Positions 1 to 9,263 are shown, counted from the stretch's first letter. The stretch is DNA of 61,671 nucleotides from Pyrinomonadaceae bacterium (GCA_014534425.1 JACVRN010000019.1:1-61671), one strand, 5' to 3'. Program-made: numbers and translations. The notes: generated from the letters alone by a model not told the origin.

Positions 1-16
1 CCGCAGAGGCGCAGAG
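1..16. repeat. CCGCAGAGGCGCAGAG-type repeat arm at window edge
   Basis: The window opens inside a sequence of the same family as the outer arms of the nested inverted element at 17852-18108 (TCACCGCAGAGACGC there, CCGCAGAGGCGCAG here). Only one arm is visible because the window starts here. It is probably the end of another dispersed dyad element. No gene product is implied. Confidence 0.5.
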
Positions 17-400
17 AGAGAGACGCGCACGGGTGCTGAGAGAGTTAAGCTCTTTTCTCCGCGACTGTGGCACTGAATCTCAACTCATCCGATTTTCGAC
101 TTAGATTTGTCCTAGCATGGCAATCTTGACATCGTGTGCCTATGAAGATAAAGTTTCAGCCGTTAGCCCGGTAAGCGCTTCATCCTTTCACATTCTACCT
201 GTCGGCGCATTGCTGACGCCCGATTTGAATTTATACACCTGATCACCGCTATAAAATCCATTTCTTGAAGTTGTAAATGGAAGCGCTTTAACTCTCGTTG
301 CTGTTTTATTCTTAGGTCTTGCAAGCCCGCAATCTCTGTGTGAGTCGGTACGTGGCTTAAAGCTTTAAGCATCATATCCTCATCCATTGGAGGTTAATTC
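17..400. other. Upstream region of the TPR gene, no convincing gene
   Basis: This AT-richer stretch has no recognised gene. A 74-codon open frame on the minus strand (163-387) has no ribosome binding site, no recognisable domain and overlaps the upstream signals of the next gene, so I do not call it. The notable item is a perfect 16-bp palindrome at 355-370. Confidence 0.4.
355..370. promoter_or_regulatory. Perfect 16-bp palindrome GCTTAAAGCTTTAAGC
   Basis: The sequence is its own reverse complement over 16 bases. It lies 30 bp before the start codon at 401 and 20 bp before the GGAGG ribosome binding site. The position fits an operator for a dimeric repressor, or a short hairpin in the leader of the TPR gene. 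No factor can be named from sequence. Confidence 0.4.
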
Positions 401-2296
401 ATGATTGACATACTTAAAACTTTACTGGAAAAGCTTGGATCTCTAATCGGATCATCACTGACTAAGGGCCAGACGATTACCGTGCTCGTGCTGCTTATTA
501 TCGCTGGCGGTCTCTTTCTTATTCCGCACAATAAGATTCCCACCGTACAATTAATCTGGCCGGGCCTCTTCGTTTTATTAGCCATTGGATTCATCCTCAT
601 TAGCATAATACCCAGGTGGTGGATAGTCACCATTGTGATCGCGCTCTTCGTCGGCTGGTCGTCCTGGTGCTACTTTACTTATACAAAGGTTCCGCGACAA
701 ATCCGGCAGTTGATGACAACTGCCGCGTTGATAAAAAAGGATAACAATTACAATGGTAGCTTTGCGAAATACCAGGAAGCATACAATTTAGCCAAAGAGA
801 ACGACCTACTCGTAGAGCAACTGGCGTGTTTGCGAGAAATGAGTGAGCTTAAGTATTTAACGAGTGAATATACCGAGGCCCGCAACTTCCTCAACGAAGG
901 CCTCGGAGTTGCCGAAAGACTTAAGGATCAAAGTGCGCTGGGGCATGTTCGCTCAAGATTGGGTGACGTGGAGCGATTCTCCGGCAATATCCCACTAGCA
1001 TCAGAGCATTTCAAAGCGGCGTTGGCAATTTATGAGAAACTGGGAAATAAGCGCGGGCAGGCGCAGGCCTATAGAGGGCTGGCAGACCTAGAATTGAAGC
1101 GAGATGGCGTTAAGGCACGCGAAAACTACAATAAAGCTCTCAAGCTGGCTCAGGAGGTAAAGAATCAACTGGGAGGGGCAGACATAGATGAACTGATAGA
1201 AAATGAACTGGGAGAAGCTGACACGCTCGCGGGCCTGGGCGATTTAGAAGGCAGGGTCGGGAACACGACGCAGGCACTCGATTATTACAATCGCGCACTG
1301 GCAATCTACAAACGGCGTGGAAGCACTGAAGGGCAGGGCGATGTCTACAGGGGGCTCGGAGATTTGGAACGCTACCTGAACAAGCTGGACGAAGCAGATA
1401 CCGATTATCAACAGGCGTTAGGCCTGTACCAGTTCATCGGAGATTTGGGCGGGCAGGCTGACGCTTATCGCGGGTTGGGAGAATTGGGGAGCGTGCAGGT
1501 CAAGGAAGATAAGATTAATGAAGGGATAGCCAAACAATACTTTAAACAGGCGCTGGAGCTTTATGAGAAGATAAAGGAACAAAACGGTCAAGCGGAAATT
1601 TACAACCTGCTCGGGGAGTTGGACAGCGCACTGAGCGCGGAGGCTGCCCAAAAGAACTATGAGACTGCTTTAAATATTTACAAGAGCATACAAAACCTGG
1701 ACGGACAGGCGGACACGTTAAAGGACATTGGAGACCTAGACGTTAAAGCAGGCAAACATGATAGCGCGAGAGGCCGCTACGAGACCGCGCTCGGTTTTTA
1801 TAAAAAAGTCGGGAATCAAATAGGTCAGGCTGAGGTACATAAGAGCCTGGGGGATCTATCACGCACGACAGAAGACTTCGAGGCGGCATCTCAGCATTAC
1901 AACGATGCGCTACTGATATATCAAAATATGAACAACCAGAACGGAGTCGCCCAAATAAATATCGTTCTAGGAGACTTGGCAAGCCTCGCCAGCGCCAAAG
2001 AACCGCCGCAGAACAAGAAGACGAAGATTGACGAGGCGCGCAACTCCTATACAAGGGCGCTGGAGGCCTATAATAAATCGGACAACAAACTAGGGCAGAC
2101 CGTCGCGCTTCAAGGCATCTCGAATGTTGATGCCAAACAAAAAAATCTGGCGGAATCCAAGCAAAATCTGAGCGAGGCCGAAAAGATATACCTGACCATG
2201 TATGGAGACCAGTCCAAAAACGTGGCTGTACGGAACACGGTTGATCCAAATAATCCCGTACGCCAGGAACGTATCCAACGGCTTGTGGCCTTTTAA
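401..2296 (+). CDS. Membrane-anchored tetratricopeptide repeat protein
   Basis: The 631-residue product has three hydrophobic segments at about residues 22-40, 49-68 and 73-90, then a long helical region of TPR repeats spaced about 40 residues. The repeats carry the recurring signature GQA-x-x-YRGLGDLE (for example near 225, 320, 360 and 400). TPR arrays of this type bind protein partners; the anchor places the array at the membrane. The start is supported by a GGAGG ribosome binding site 7 bp upstream. Base composition is visibly AT-richer than the neighbouring genes and codon choice differs, which could mean recent acquisition. No catalytic domain is visible, so its partner and role are unknown. 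Confidence 0.75.
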   Translation: MIDILKTLLEKLGSLIGSSLTKGQTITVLVLLIIAGGLFLIPHNKIPTVQLIWPGLFVLLAIGFILISIIPRWWIVTIVIALFVGWSSWCYFTYTKVPRQIRQLMTTAALIKKDNNYNGSFAKYQEAYNLAKENDLLVEQLACLREMSELKYLTSEYTEARNFLNEGLGVAERLKDQSALGHVRSRLGDVERFSGNIPLASEHFKAALAIYEKLGNKRGQAQAYRGLADLELKRDGVKARENYNKALKLAQEVKNQLGGADIDELIENELGEADTLAGLGDLEGRVGNTTQALDYYNRALAIYKRRGSTEGQGDVYRGLGDLERYLNKLDEADTDYQQALGLYQFIGDLGGQADAYRGLGELGSVQVKEDKINEGIAKQYFKQALELYEKIKEQNGQAEIYNLLGELDSALSAEAAQKNYETALNIYKSIQNLDGQADTLKDIGDLDVKAGKHDSARGRYETALGFYKKVGNQIGQAEVHKSLGDLSRTTEDFEAASQHYNDALLIYQNMNNQNGVAQINIVLGDLASLASAKEPPQNKKTKIDEARNSYTRALEAYNKSDNKLGQTVALQGISNVDAKQKNLAESKQNLSEAEKIYLTMYGDQSKNVAVRNTVDPNNPVRQERIQRLVAF

Positions 2297-2505
2297 AGTC
2301 AGGCCCGACAATTTTCAAGCACATCACAGATAGAAGTAGGATATCTCGACAGCCTCATTGCACAAGTCCTCAGACTCATTAAGGCGCGTCTTCGAGTAAG
2401 CACAGCCTATAGCCAAACAGCTTATTAAAGCAGAAGCTTCTCAGGTGGACTTCCGAGCGTCCGGTTGAATATAGTGTCGTAAAGCGGAGAGGGAGAGGGT
2501 TTTCT

Positions 2506-3696
2506 GTGACTGACGAGCTTCTGAAATGGCGCGAGCGATTTCCAATTCTGGACAAGACCGTTTATTTAATCTCGCATAGCTTGGGCGCAATGCCCAGGGA
2601 AGTCTACGACTCCATGCACGATTACGCCGAGACGTGGGCTACGCGCGGAGTGCGCGCCTGGGCCGAGGGCTGGTGGGACATGCCCGTCTCAATCGGTGAC
2701 GAAGTCGCGCGCATCATAGGCGCAGACCCGGGCCAGGTGGTCATGCACCAGAACGTCTCCATCTGCCAGTCGCTCATACTCTCCTGCTTTGACCCACAGC
2801 CGCCACGAAACAAGATAGTCTACTCGGAACTGAACTTCCCTTCCGTCATGTACGTCTACGAAGCGCACGCGCGCGAGGGCCGCCTTCGCATAGAGACGGT
2901 CAAGTCCGACGACGGCATCACGGTGCCGCTTGAGCGATACATGGAGGCCATAGACGAAGAGACGCTTCTGGTTCCCATCTCGCACGTGCTTTTCAAGAGC
3001 GCGTACTTGCAGGACGTTCGCGCAATCATCGAGCGCGCGCACGAGGTCGGCGCGATGGTCGTGCTGGACGCGTATCAGAGCGCGGGCACGGTTCCCTTCA
3101 GCGTCAGGGAATTGAACGTGGACTTCGCCGTCGGAGGCTCCGTCAAGTGGCTCTGCGGCGGCCCTGGCGCGGGCTATCTTTATGTTCGCCCTGACCTGCA
3201 AAGGAAACTTGAGCCGAGGACTACTGGCTGGATGGCGCACGAAGCGCCGTTCGCTTTCGAGGGCGGAGCGATTCGCTATGCTCCGAACATCACACGCTTT
3301 CTTCACGGCTCGCCGTCTATCCCCGCGCTCTATGCTGCCAGGAGCGGCTACCGCATCATCAACGAAATCGGCGTCGAGCGGATTCGCGCCAAGAGCATCC
3401 GACAAACCACGCGGCTCATAGAGATGGCCGAGGACGCGGGCTTTCGCGTCATCAGCCCCAGGAACCCGAACGAGCGCGGCGGCACAATCACAGTCGCAGT
3501 AGACCACGCGGCATCCGTCACCAAAGAATTAATACGCCGCGAGTTCATAGTAGATTACCGCCCCGGCGCAGGCGTCCGCATCTCGCCGCACTTTTATACA
3601 AAGGACGAAGAGCTTGACCTCGTCATACGAGAGATGCGCTCAATCGTGGACACACGCGCCTACGCTGAACACGAAACGGCAGGCGCGGCATTTTGA
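2506..3696 (+). CDS. kynU: Kynureninase-type PLP enzyme (aminotransferase class V fold)
   Basis: This 396-residue PLP enzyme is expected to cleave L-kynurenine (or 3-hydroxykynurenine) to anthranilate (or 3-hydroxyanthranilate) and alanine in the cytoplasm. The class V fold is shown by the motif GGSVKWLCGGPGAGYLY, whose Lys at about residue 214 would be the Schiff-base lysine, and by DAYQSAGTVPF upstream of it. The start is a GTG preceded by a GAGAGGGAGAGGG purine tract. It is the first gene of a run with tryptophan 2,3-dioxygenase four bases downstream, which strongly favours kynureninase over other class V enzymes such as cysteine desulfurase. Substrate preference for hydroxylated kynurenine cannot be read from the sequence. 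Confidence 0.85.
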   Translation: MTDELLKWRERFPILDKTVYLISHSLGAMPREVYDSMHDYAETWATRGVRAWAEGWWDMPVSIGDEVARIIGADPGQVVMHQNVSICQSLILSCFDPQPPRNKIVYSELNFPSVMYVYEAHAREGRLRIETVKSDDGITVPLERYMEAIDEETLLVPISHVLFKSAYLQDVRAIIERAHEVGAMVVLDAYQSAGTVPFSVRELNVDFAVGGSVKWLCGGPGAGYLYVRPDLQRKLEPRTTGWMAHEAPFAFEGGAIRYAPNITRFLHGSPSIPALYAARSGYRIINEIGVERIRAKSIRQTTRLIEMAEDAGFRVISPRNPNERGGTITVAVDHAASVTKELIRREFIVDYRPGAGVRISPHFYTKDEELDLVIREMRSIVDTRAYAEHETAGAAF

Positions 3697-3700
3697 AAAT

Positions 3701-4558
3701 ATGAATAAATACGGCGACAACGCCCCGCTTTCTTATAACAAGTACCTGCGGGTGTCGGATTTGATAGGGCTTCAGGATTGTTTGTCCGAGCCTGTGCATC
3801 ATGACGAGCTACTGTTCATCACGATTCACCAGACCTATGAGCTTTGGTTCAAGCAGATTCTTCACGAGATTGACGCAGCCATCAATCAGATGAATGAAGA
3901 CAGAGGCGTTGCTGCGGCGCGCTCGCTCCGTCGAGTGGCGGAAATCGAGAAGGTGCTGGTCAATCAGATTCACATTCTGGAGACCATGACGCCGATTAAC
4001 TTCCTGGGCTTCCGCGACCAGTTGAACCCAGCGAGCGGTTTTCAGTCCATGCAGTTCCGCGAGATAGAGTTCTCTTCGGGCTTGAAGGATAAAGGCATCC
4101 TGCAAAATTTCCGCGACGACGAGTTCGCTTTCTGCCGACTTGAGAAGCGTCTAGGCTCTCCGTCATTAAGCGATGCCTTCTTCGCTTATCTTCGCCGTCG
4201 CGGGCTTGATGCTCCGGCGGATGACGAGGCGCTCATGGAAGCAGAGCGCCGCCGCCTTTACGGGAAACGCACGCAGGCCGTGCTGGAAATCATCACGCAT
4301 TTCGAGACGCGCTACGAAGAGTTTCAACTGGCGGAAAGCCTGATTGAGCACGACGAGCTTTTCGCGCTCTGGCGCTCGCATCACGTCAAGATGGTAGAGC
4401 GAATGGTCGGCACCAAGAAAGGCACGGGCGGCTCCGAAGGCGTGGGCTATCTCCGCACCACTCTAGACAGCAAATTTTTCCCTGAGCTATGGGAAGCCCG
4501 CACCTACCTTGACACAAAGCACGGCGAGGGCGGCTGTCCCTTCGCGGGCAAATCATAG
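3701..4558 (+). CDS. kynA: Tryptophan 2,3-dioxygenase
   Basis: The 285-residue product opens the indole ring of L-tryptophan with O2 to give N-formylkynurenine, using haem. Diagnostic stretches are HHDELLFITIHQTYELWFKQ near the N-terminus, FLGFRDQLNPASGFQSMQFR in the middle, and SHHVKMVERMVG followed by KKGTGGSEGVGYLR near residues 226-250, which contains the proximal haem histidine region. I start at ATG 3701 because the family begins just before the SYNKYL motif; an in-frame upstream start at 3614 would run through the kynU 3' end. It follows kynU by four bases and is surely co-transcribed. No kynurenine formamidase gene is in the window, so that step must be encoded elsewhere. Confidence 0.93.
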   Translation: MNKYGDNAPLSYNKYLRVSDLIGLQDCLSEPVHHDELLFITIHQTYELWFKQILHEIDAAINQMNEDRGVAAARSLRRVAEIEKVLVNQIHILETMTPINFLGFRDQLNPASGFQSMQFREIEFSSGLKDKGILQNFRDDEFAFCRLEKRLGSPSLSDAFFAYLRRRGLDAPADDEALMEAERRRLYGKRTQAVLEIITHFETRYEEFQLAESLIEHDELFALWRSHHVKMVERMVGTKKGTGGSEGVGYLRTTLDSKFFPELWEARTYLDTKHGEGGCPFAGKS

Positions 4559-4589
4559 ATGACGGCTTGGGCTTATCACTCCTCGAACG

Positions 4590-6134
4590 ATGAAGATAGA
4601 GTTTCCTGAAAAGTTCAACATGTCGGATTACTTCCTCTATCACAATCTGGAGGAGGGGCGAGAGAATAAGGTCTGTCTTTATTATCGTGAAGAGACGCAG
4701 ACCTACGGCGAGGTGGCGCGCATGTCGAACGGCGCGGGGCACGCGCTGAGGGAGTTCGGAGCAAACGTGGAAGACCGCGTGTTGATTGCGCTGCCCGATT
4801 GTCCTGAGTTCGTGTGGACTTGGTTCGGGGCAAACCGTGTGGGCGCGGTCATCACTATGGTCAACCCGCTCCTGCCTGCGGACGATTACAGGTACTATCT
4901 GGATTACACGCGCGCTCGCGTGGCCGTCATAGACGAATCGCTCCTTGAGACGTTTGAAGAGGCGAGTCGTGGAGCAAAATATCTACGCAATGTTTTAGTG
5001 GTCGGGGACGAGTATGGCCGCTTTGTTCCTTTCAAGCAGGCGGTGCTGGCGCAGCCGGACGAATTGACTCCGGCAGACACGCACCGCGACGACATAGCCA
5101 TCTGGCTCTTCACCTCCGGCTCAACGGGGCACCCGAAGGGCGCTGTGCATCTTCAGCACGACCTTCCCTTCAACACCGAAGTCTTCGCCAAGCGCACCAT
5201 GCGGGTCGGCGAAAACGATTTGACGGTTTCGGTGCCGAAGCTCTTCTTCGGTTACGCTACGGGCACGAACCTGCTCTTCCCCTTCGCCGTGGGCGGCGCG
5301 ACCGCTCTCTTCTCCGAACGCTCCACGCCCGAGAAGATGTTCGAAGTTATAGAACGTTATCGCCCCACGATTCTGACGACGGTTCCGACCATGATAAACG
5401 GCATGCTGAATATGGAAGGCGCGAGCCGTAGGGATTTGTCGTCTCTGCGCTTCTGCTATTCGGCGGGCGAAGCGCTGCCCGTAGAGCTTTACACGCGCTG
5501 GATGGAGCGCTTCCATGTTGAAATCTGCGACGGCATAGGCTCCGCAGAGATGTTTCATATATACATCACCAACCGTCCGGGCGACGTTAAGCCCGGAAGT
5601 TTGGGGCGGGTCGTTGAAGGGTACGAGGCGCGCATCGTTGACGCTGAAGGGCGCGAAGTTCCAACGGGCGAGATGGGAACGCTCCGCATCAAAGGAGACT
5701 CTGCGGCGCTCTGTTACTGGAACGCGCACGAGAAATCGAAAGAGACTTTCGCCGGCGACTGGTGCACTACGGGCGACCAGTTCCATGTTGACGAAGAGGG
5801 TTACTACTGGTATCACGGGCGCACGGACGACATGCTCAAGGTCTCAGGCGTCTTCGTAGCGCCCGCAGAGATTGAAAACTGTTTGCTGCAACACGAAGCC
5901 GTGCAGGAATGCGCCGTCATAGGACACGACGCGGGCGACCGCCTTGTGAAGCCGAAAGCCTTCATAGTGCTTCGCGCAGGATTCACAGGGGGCGAAGAGA
6001 TGGCGCAGGGAATAAAAGAGTTCGCCAAATCACGCATGGCGCTCTACAAGTACCCGCGCTGGATTGAGTTCGTTCCCGCGCTGCCGAAGAATGATCGCGG
6101 CAAGATTGACCGAAAACAATTAAAACAGTCATGA
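4590..6134 (+). CDS. Benzoate-CoA ligase family enzyme, probably 2-aminobenzoate-CoA ligase
   Basis: The 514-residue protein is an ANL-superfamily acyl-CoA synthetase that adenylates an aryl acid and transfers it to CoA. The core motifs are in order: FTSGSTGHPKGAVH (about 173-186), the VPKLFFGYATG segment typical of benzoate-CoA ligases, SAGEALP, DGIGSAEMFHIY (about 313-324), TGDQFHVDEEGYYWYHGRTD, and NDRGKIDRK with the C-terminal catalytic lysine. The context of kynureninase and tryptophan dioxygenase points to anthranilate or 3-hydroxyanthranilate as substrate, giving aminobenzoyl-CoA. That assignment is inference from neighbourhood; the family also accepts benzoate and other aryl acids. 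Confidence 0.85.
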   Translation: MKIEFPEKFNMSDYFLYHNLEEGRENKVCLYYREETQTYGEVARMSNGAGHALREFGANVEDRVLIALPDCPEFVWTWFGANRVGAVITMVNPLLPADDYRYYLDYTRARVAVIDESLLETFEEASRGAKYLRNVLVVGDEYGRFVPFKQAVLAQPDELTPADTHRDDIAIWLFTSGSTGHPKGAVHLQHDLPFNTEVFAKRTMRVGENDLTVSVPKLFFGYATGTNLLFPFAVGGATALFSERSTPEKMFEVIERYRPTILTTVPTMINGMLNMEGASRRDLSSLRFCYSAGEALPVELYTRWMERFHVEICDGIGSAEMFHIYITNRPGDVKPGSLGRVVEGYEARIVDAEGREVPTGEMGTLRIKGDSAALCYWNAHEKSKETFAGDWCTTGDQFHVDEEGYYWYHGRTDDMLKVSGVFVAPAEIENCLLQHEAVQECAVIGHDAGDRLVKPKAFIVLRAGFTGGEEMAQGIKEFAKSRMALYKYPRWIEFVPALPKNDRGKIDRKQLKQS

Positions 6135-6176
6135 GTAATGAGTGAAAAGCTTCTTACTCATCATTCAGCACTCATG
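6129..6176. repeat. ATGAGTAATGAGTG dyad element between ligase and thioesterase
   Basis: Left arm ATGAGTAATGAGTG and right arm beginning TACTCATCATTCAGCACTC form an imperfect inverted repeat. The left arm holds the stop codon of the ligase and contains stops in all three forward frames; the right arm ends in the ATG of the thioesterase, leaving no room for a normal ribosome binding site. Related arms occur at 19494-19510 and 50688-50726. Confidence 0.6.
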
Positions 6177-6590
6177 CCTTTTTCTACACGCCTTAAGGTG
6201 CGCTTTGGCGACGCAGACCCTGCGGGGCTGGTCTATTACCCAGTCATCTTTCATTACTTTCACATCGCGCTGGAAGAGTTCTTCGCTGAGTGCTGCGGAA
6301 TAAGCTACGACAGGTTGATAGCCGACGAGCGGCTTGGGTTTCCGACCGTCAAGTCCGAAGCCGAGTTCTTCGTGCCCCTGGTTTACGGCGACGAAGTTGA
6401 GATTACCGTTTCCGTCTCAAAGATTGGCACAAGCTCTGCGGTCTTTGAATACAGAGCCTCACGCGTCTCCGACCACGCGCTCTGCGCCCGCGCCACCAAC
6501 ATTCATGTCGCCATGAACATGGACACACGCCGCGCCACTCCCACCCCGGACAAATACAGAGAAGCATTCGAAAGGCAAAGCGGCGAGTAA
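6174..6590 (+). CDS. Hotdog-fold acyl-CoA thioesterase (4-hydroxybenzoyl-CoA thioesterase type)
   Basis: The product hydrolyses an acyl- or aroyl-CoA thioester. The signature RFGDADPAGLVYYP near the N-terminus carries the catalytic Asp of the 4HBT/YbgC family, and the length of about 138 residues is normal. I prefer ATG 6174 (MPFSTRL) because the alternative ATG at 6138 would translate 12 residues of the dyad repeat; the alternative cannot be excluded. As last gene of the kynurenine operon it may recycle CoA from dead-end aminobenzoyl-CoA or act after ring cleavage. It is convergent with the next gene, and the two stop codons lie in opposite arms of one dyad. Confidence 0.8.
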   Translation: MPFSTRLKVRFGDADPAGLVYYPVIFHYFHIALEEFFAECCGISYDRLIADERLGFPTVKSEAEFFVPLVYGDEVEITVSVSKIGTSSAVFEYRASRVSDHALCARATNIHVAMNMDTRRATPTPDKYREAFERQSGE

Positions 6591-6635
6591 ATAGTGAATA
6601 GATAAAAACCTCTTTCTTCTATCCGCTATCTACTC
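6585..6635. repeat. Dyad element carrying stop codons of both convergent genes
   Basis: Arms at 6585-6602 and 6618-6635 match at 15 of 18 positions as an inverted repeat (family GAGTAGATAG-x-GAATAGA). The left arm begins GAGTAA, the stop of the thioesterase; the right arm read on the minus strand begins GAGTAG, the stop of the Fe-S protein gene. Stops occur in all three frames of the left arm. It probably folds as a hairpin at the 3' ends of both transcripts. Confidence 0.65.
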
Positions 6636-9263
6636 TTTCTTCTGTCTTAATCTTTGCGCGAGGGTGCGTATGACGCTTGATGCTATGGTTGGGTCTATGT
6701 TGAGCGCTGTGCGGAAGGCGTTGCCGTCAAGGCGCAGGACGCGCACGGCGGTTGCTCCGGCCCGGAGCGTGGCTGAGCGCGGCGCTGGGTCAAGCACCGC
6801 CATCTCGCCTATGAAGGTGACGGCTCTCTCAATAGCAACCATTCGCTCGCCCTCCTTAAGTTGTTTCCAGACCTCCACGTCGCCCGCCAGCAGTATGAAG
6901 ACCTCGTTGCCCGGCTCGCCTTCCAGGCAGAGCGCCTCGCCCGGCGCGTACTCGTCTTCGCGGCAGGCACGCGCAAGCTCCGCCAGTCCTTCCGGCGCGA
7001 TGGTAGAGAAGATTGGAGCAGACCTGAGCGCTATCATCTTCTCAATCGTAATCAACCCTGCGTGAGCAGGGCTTTCCTTTTCTGCGCTTCCGGCGCGAGT
7101 GGTCAAGTGCTGCGCCGTCTCGCGCACGACCTCGTGCTCGTCGCGGCTCATACGCTCAAGCAGTTCAGCATTGGCTGCGCCGCGATCGCCCAGAGCGTAG
7201 AGGGCCACGGCGCGCACGTACGGGTCAAGGCTGGCCGTGCGCGCAATCAGCATCTCCGTCAGCGTGGGCAGCGATGCTTCCTGCGCGGAAGTCTCTCTGT
7301 AGGCAGTGGCGAGGCGTTCGGCTATCACGGGCACGACCGTCGAGCGCAGAGATTCTATGACGCCCTGTCGCGCAAGATCGTCCGAGCTTAAAAGCGCCTG
7401 TCGCACCGTCTGTTCCTCTTCCTCCTTGAGCGTAAAGCTCAGGCCGCGCATCAATCGGTCAGTGGCGCGCGTGCGACGGCGGCGCAGAAGCTCTGCCAGA
7501 AAATCGTGCGTGGGCGAAGGCTGAAGCTCAAGCACCTGTATGGTCTTGGCCGCGCGCTCGATTGAGCTAATCTCTTCGGCAAGCCGCGCGGCTATGCCTT
7601 GCGCGCCGCCAAGTATGTCGTCAAGCACCGCCGCGTGCTCGTCTCTGGTGACGCGATACTCCGAGCGAAGCTGTGTAATCAGCCGGTCGTCGGGCGCGCT
7701 CTCGGACGCGAACACGCCTTCGAGATAGTTTCTGAGCGCGTGCTCGTAGGTTTCAAGCTGCAAGCGCTTCTCTGCTGAAATCTGCTTCGAGGGGTCTGAA
7801 AGCAGTGCTCGCTCTTCTTCGGCCAGAGCCTCCATCACCTTGTCGTGATCCGACTTCTTTATCTGCAACTGGTTTCGTAGTGACTCCAGCAGTTGAACCT
7901 CTTCGCGCGTCACAAAACCGTTGGCGAGAGTCTCGCGCACGGCGTCCTTGTATATCTCCAACACCTGCGCGCTGCCCTTGGCCGTCTCGCGCGTGCGTAT
8001 GGTGTGAATGAGAAAGGCTTCGTGCAAATCCCTCGGCGGAGTGATGTCCGTCCACTCCCAACGCTTGATGATGTTCTTGGCGAGCGTCTCTTCGGCAAAG
8101 GTCTTCTGCGTGCGGCGCAGTCGACGGGCCAGGAAGAGCGTCGCCGTCAGAACCACTGTGATGATGAAAAGCTGCGGCACTACCCAGGGCGCTTTCCAGA
8201 GCGTGGGCGCTCCGGCGAAAGTGTAGAAGGTGACGAAGGCCAGAAAGGCCGCAATCGAAAACATAACGTGACGCACGCGCGCGTCATCCGTCTCGACATC
8301 ACGGCGCTTGAGCCACGGGCCTATGAATCTTTCCGCCAGCCTGAGCAGAAAGTAGCTGGCAAGCGCGCAGGCGGCCAGAGTCAGAATCGAGGCTGCGGCG
8401 CGTGGGACAACTGGCAGAAAGAAAAAGCCAGCCGTCTCTGCATCGTACCCGGGCATGAACGCCCAGTGAATCACCTTCGGCTGGTTCACCCAACGGACGC
8501 CTTGAGGCGTGCCGAAGTAGTAACTCCAGGTGCCGGATTGCAGGAAGTAATAGAAGTAGAAGCCGAAGACCACGCCAGGAAAAGCGAAGTAGACGAACCT
8601 CTTAGGATTGGACTGAATCTCTTTCCAGTAGCCGTTCTCTTCGTTGATGTCCGGGCAAAGCTTTTTACAGGCCGTGCACTTGGCGCACTGAGAGTTGGGC
8701 GTTTCCCTTAGCCCGTGCGGCTCCGTGTAAATCTTTTCGATGAAGGAGAGCGGGCAGATGTAGTTGCACCAGGTCTTGCCGGTGTAGAACGCGCCGAAGA
8801 TGAGCGCCGCCAGAGCAATCAGCACGAAGAAGGCAGCTATGGCGTGGCCGTCGCCGTTCGTCGCAATCAACCTCAGCCAGAGCGAGACGAAGAAGATTGT
8901 GAACGCCACGTAATAGTAGTTGGCCTCAAGCCAAGCGGAAGCCTTCTTCACACCGGGCCGACGAAGGCGCACCGGAATCTGCGCGAAGAAAGCCAAAGGG
9001 CAAAGCCTGCGCCAGCGATGATAGCCGATTAAAACTATAAAGAGCGGCAGCGACGCCACCACCACAGTCCAGACGACGCGCCCCGCAAAGGGCTGCATCA
9101 CAGGAAGGTGCGCGAACATGGGCACGGACAAAAAGACCACCAGCGCGACCCACTTGATAGGCTCAACCCACCATTCCACATTCGATTCCTCCCGCCGCTT
9201 CGCAGCCACAGGCAGGCTCTTCGTAGTAGGTGTCGCAGGTGATCTTGGTGCCGCTACAGCCAT
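6630..9263 (-). CDS. Membrane 4Fe-4S protein fused to HEAT-like and cyclic-nucleotide-binding domains
   Basis: The 877-residue protein has an N-terminal polytopic membrane region with two iron-sulfur motifs: WCNYICPLSF (about 164) and CAKCTACKKLCP (about 190), as in NapH/NosR/RdxA-like polyferredoxins. Further membrane helices follow, then a long soluble helical region, a HEAT-like segment near 690-735, and a C-terminal CRP-type domain (about 750-877). Its phosphate-binding cassette GEMAVLDPAPRSAT keeps the Glu and Arg that bind cyclic nucleotides. I infer an electron-transfer protein gated by a cyclic nucleotide. The gene follows the cytochrome c gene and lies downstream of a two-component system. 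No clear ribosome binding site: the start abuts a repeat (9279-9350). Confidence 0.8.
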   Translation of the reverse strand: MAVAAPRSPATPTTKSLPVAAKRREESNVEWWVEPIKWVALVVFLSVPMFAHLPVMQPFAGRVVWTVVVASLPLFIVLIGYHRWRRLCPLAFFAQIPVRLRRPGVKKASAWLEANYYYVAFTIFFVSLWLRLIATNGDGHAIAAFFVLIALAALIFGAFYTGKTWCNYICPLSFIEKIYTEPHGLRETPNSQCAKCTACKKLCPDINEENGYWKEIQSNPKRFVYFAFPGVVFGFYFYYFLQSGTWSYYFGTPQGVRWVNQPKVIHWAFMPGYDAETAGFFFLPVVPRAAASILTLAACALASYFLLRLAERFIGPWLKRRDVETDDARVRHVMFSIAAFLAFVTFYTFAGAPTLWKAPWVVPQLFIITVVLTATLFLARRLRRTQKTFAEETLAKNIIKRWEWTDITPPRDLHEAFLIHTIRTRETAKGSAQVLEIYKDAVRETLANGFVTREEVQLLESLRNQLQIKKSDHDKVMEALAEEERALLSDPSKQISAEKRLQLETYEHALRNYLEGVFASESAPDDRLITQLRSEYRVTRDEHAAVLDDILGGAQGIAARLAEEISSIERAAKTIQVLELQPSPTHDFLAELLRRRRTRATDRLMRGLSFTLKEEEEQTVRQALLSSDDLARQGVIESLRSTVVPVIAERLATAYRETSAQEASLPTLTEMLIARTASLDPYVRAVALYALGDRGAANAELLERMSRDEHEVVRETAQHLTTRAGSAEKESPAHAGLITIEKMIALRSAPIFSTIAPEGLAELARACREDEYAPGEALCLEGEPGNEVFILLAGDVEVWKQLKEGERMVAIERAVTFIGEMAVLDPAPRSATLRAGATAVRVLRLDGNAFRTALNIDPTIASSVIRTLAQRLRQKKE

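Noticed and set aside
163..387. 74-codon minus-strand frame
   Set aside because: No ribosome binding site, no domain, overlaps the upstream region of the next gene.
7893..8711. 272-codon plus-strand frame
   Set aside because: Antisense to the Fe-S protein, whose motifs and codon use are clear; its reading is a shadow.
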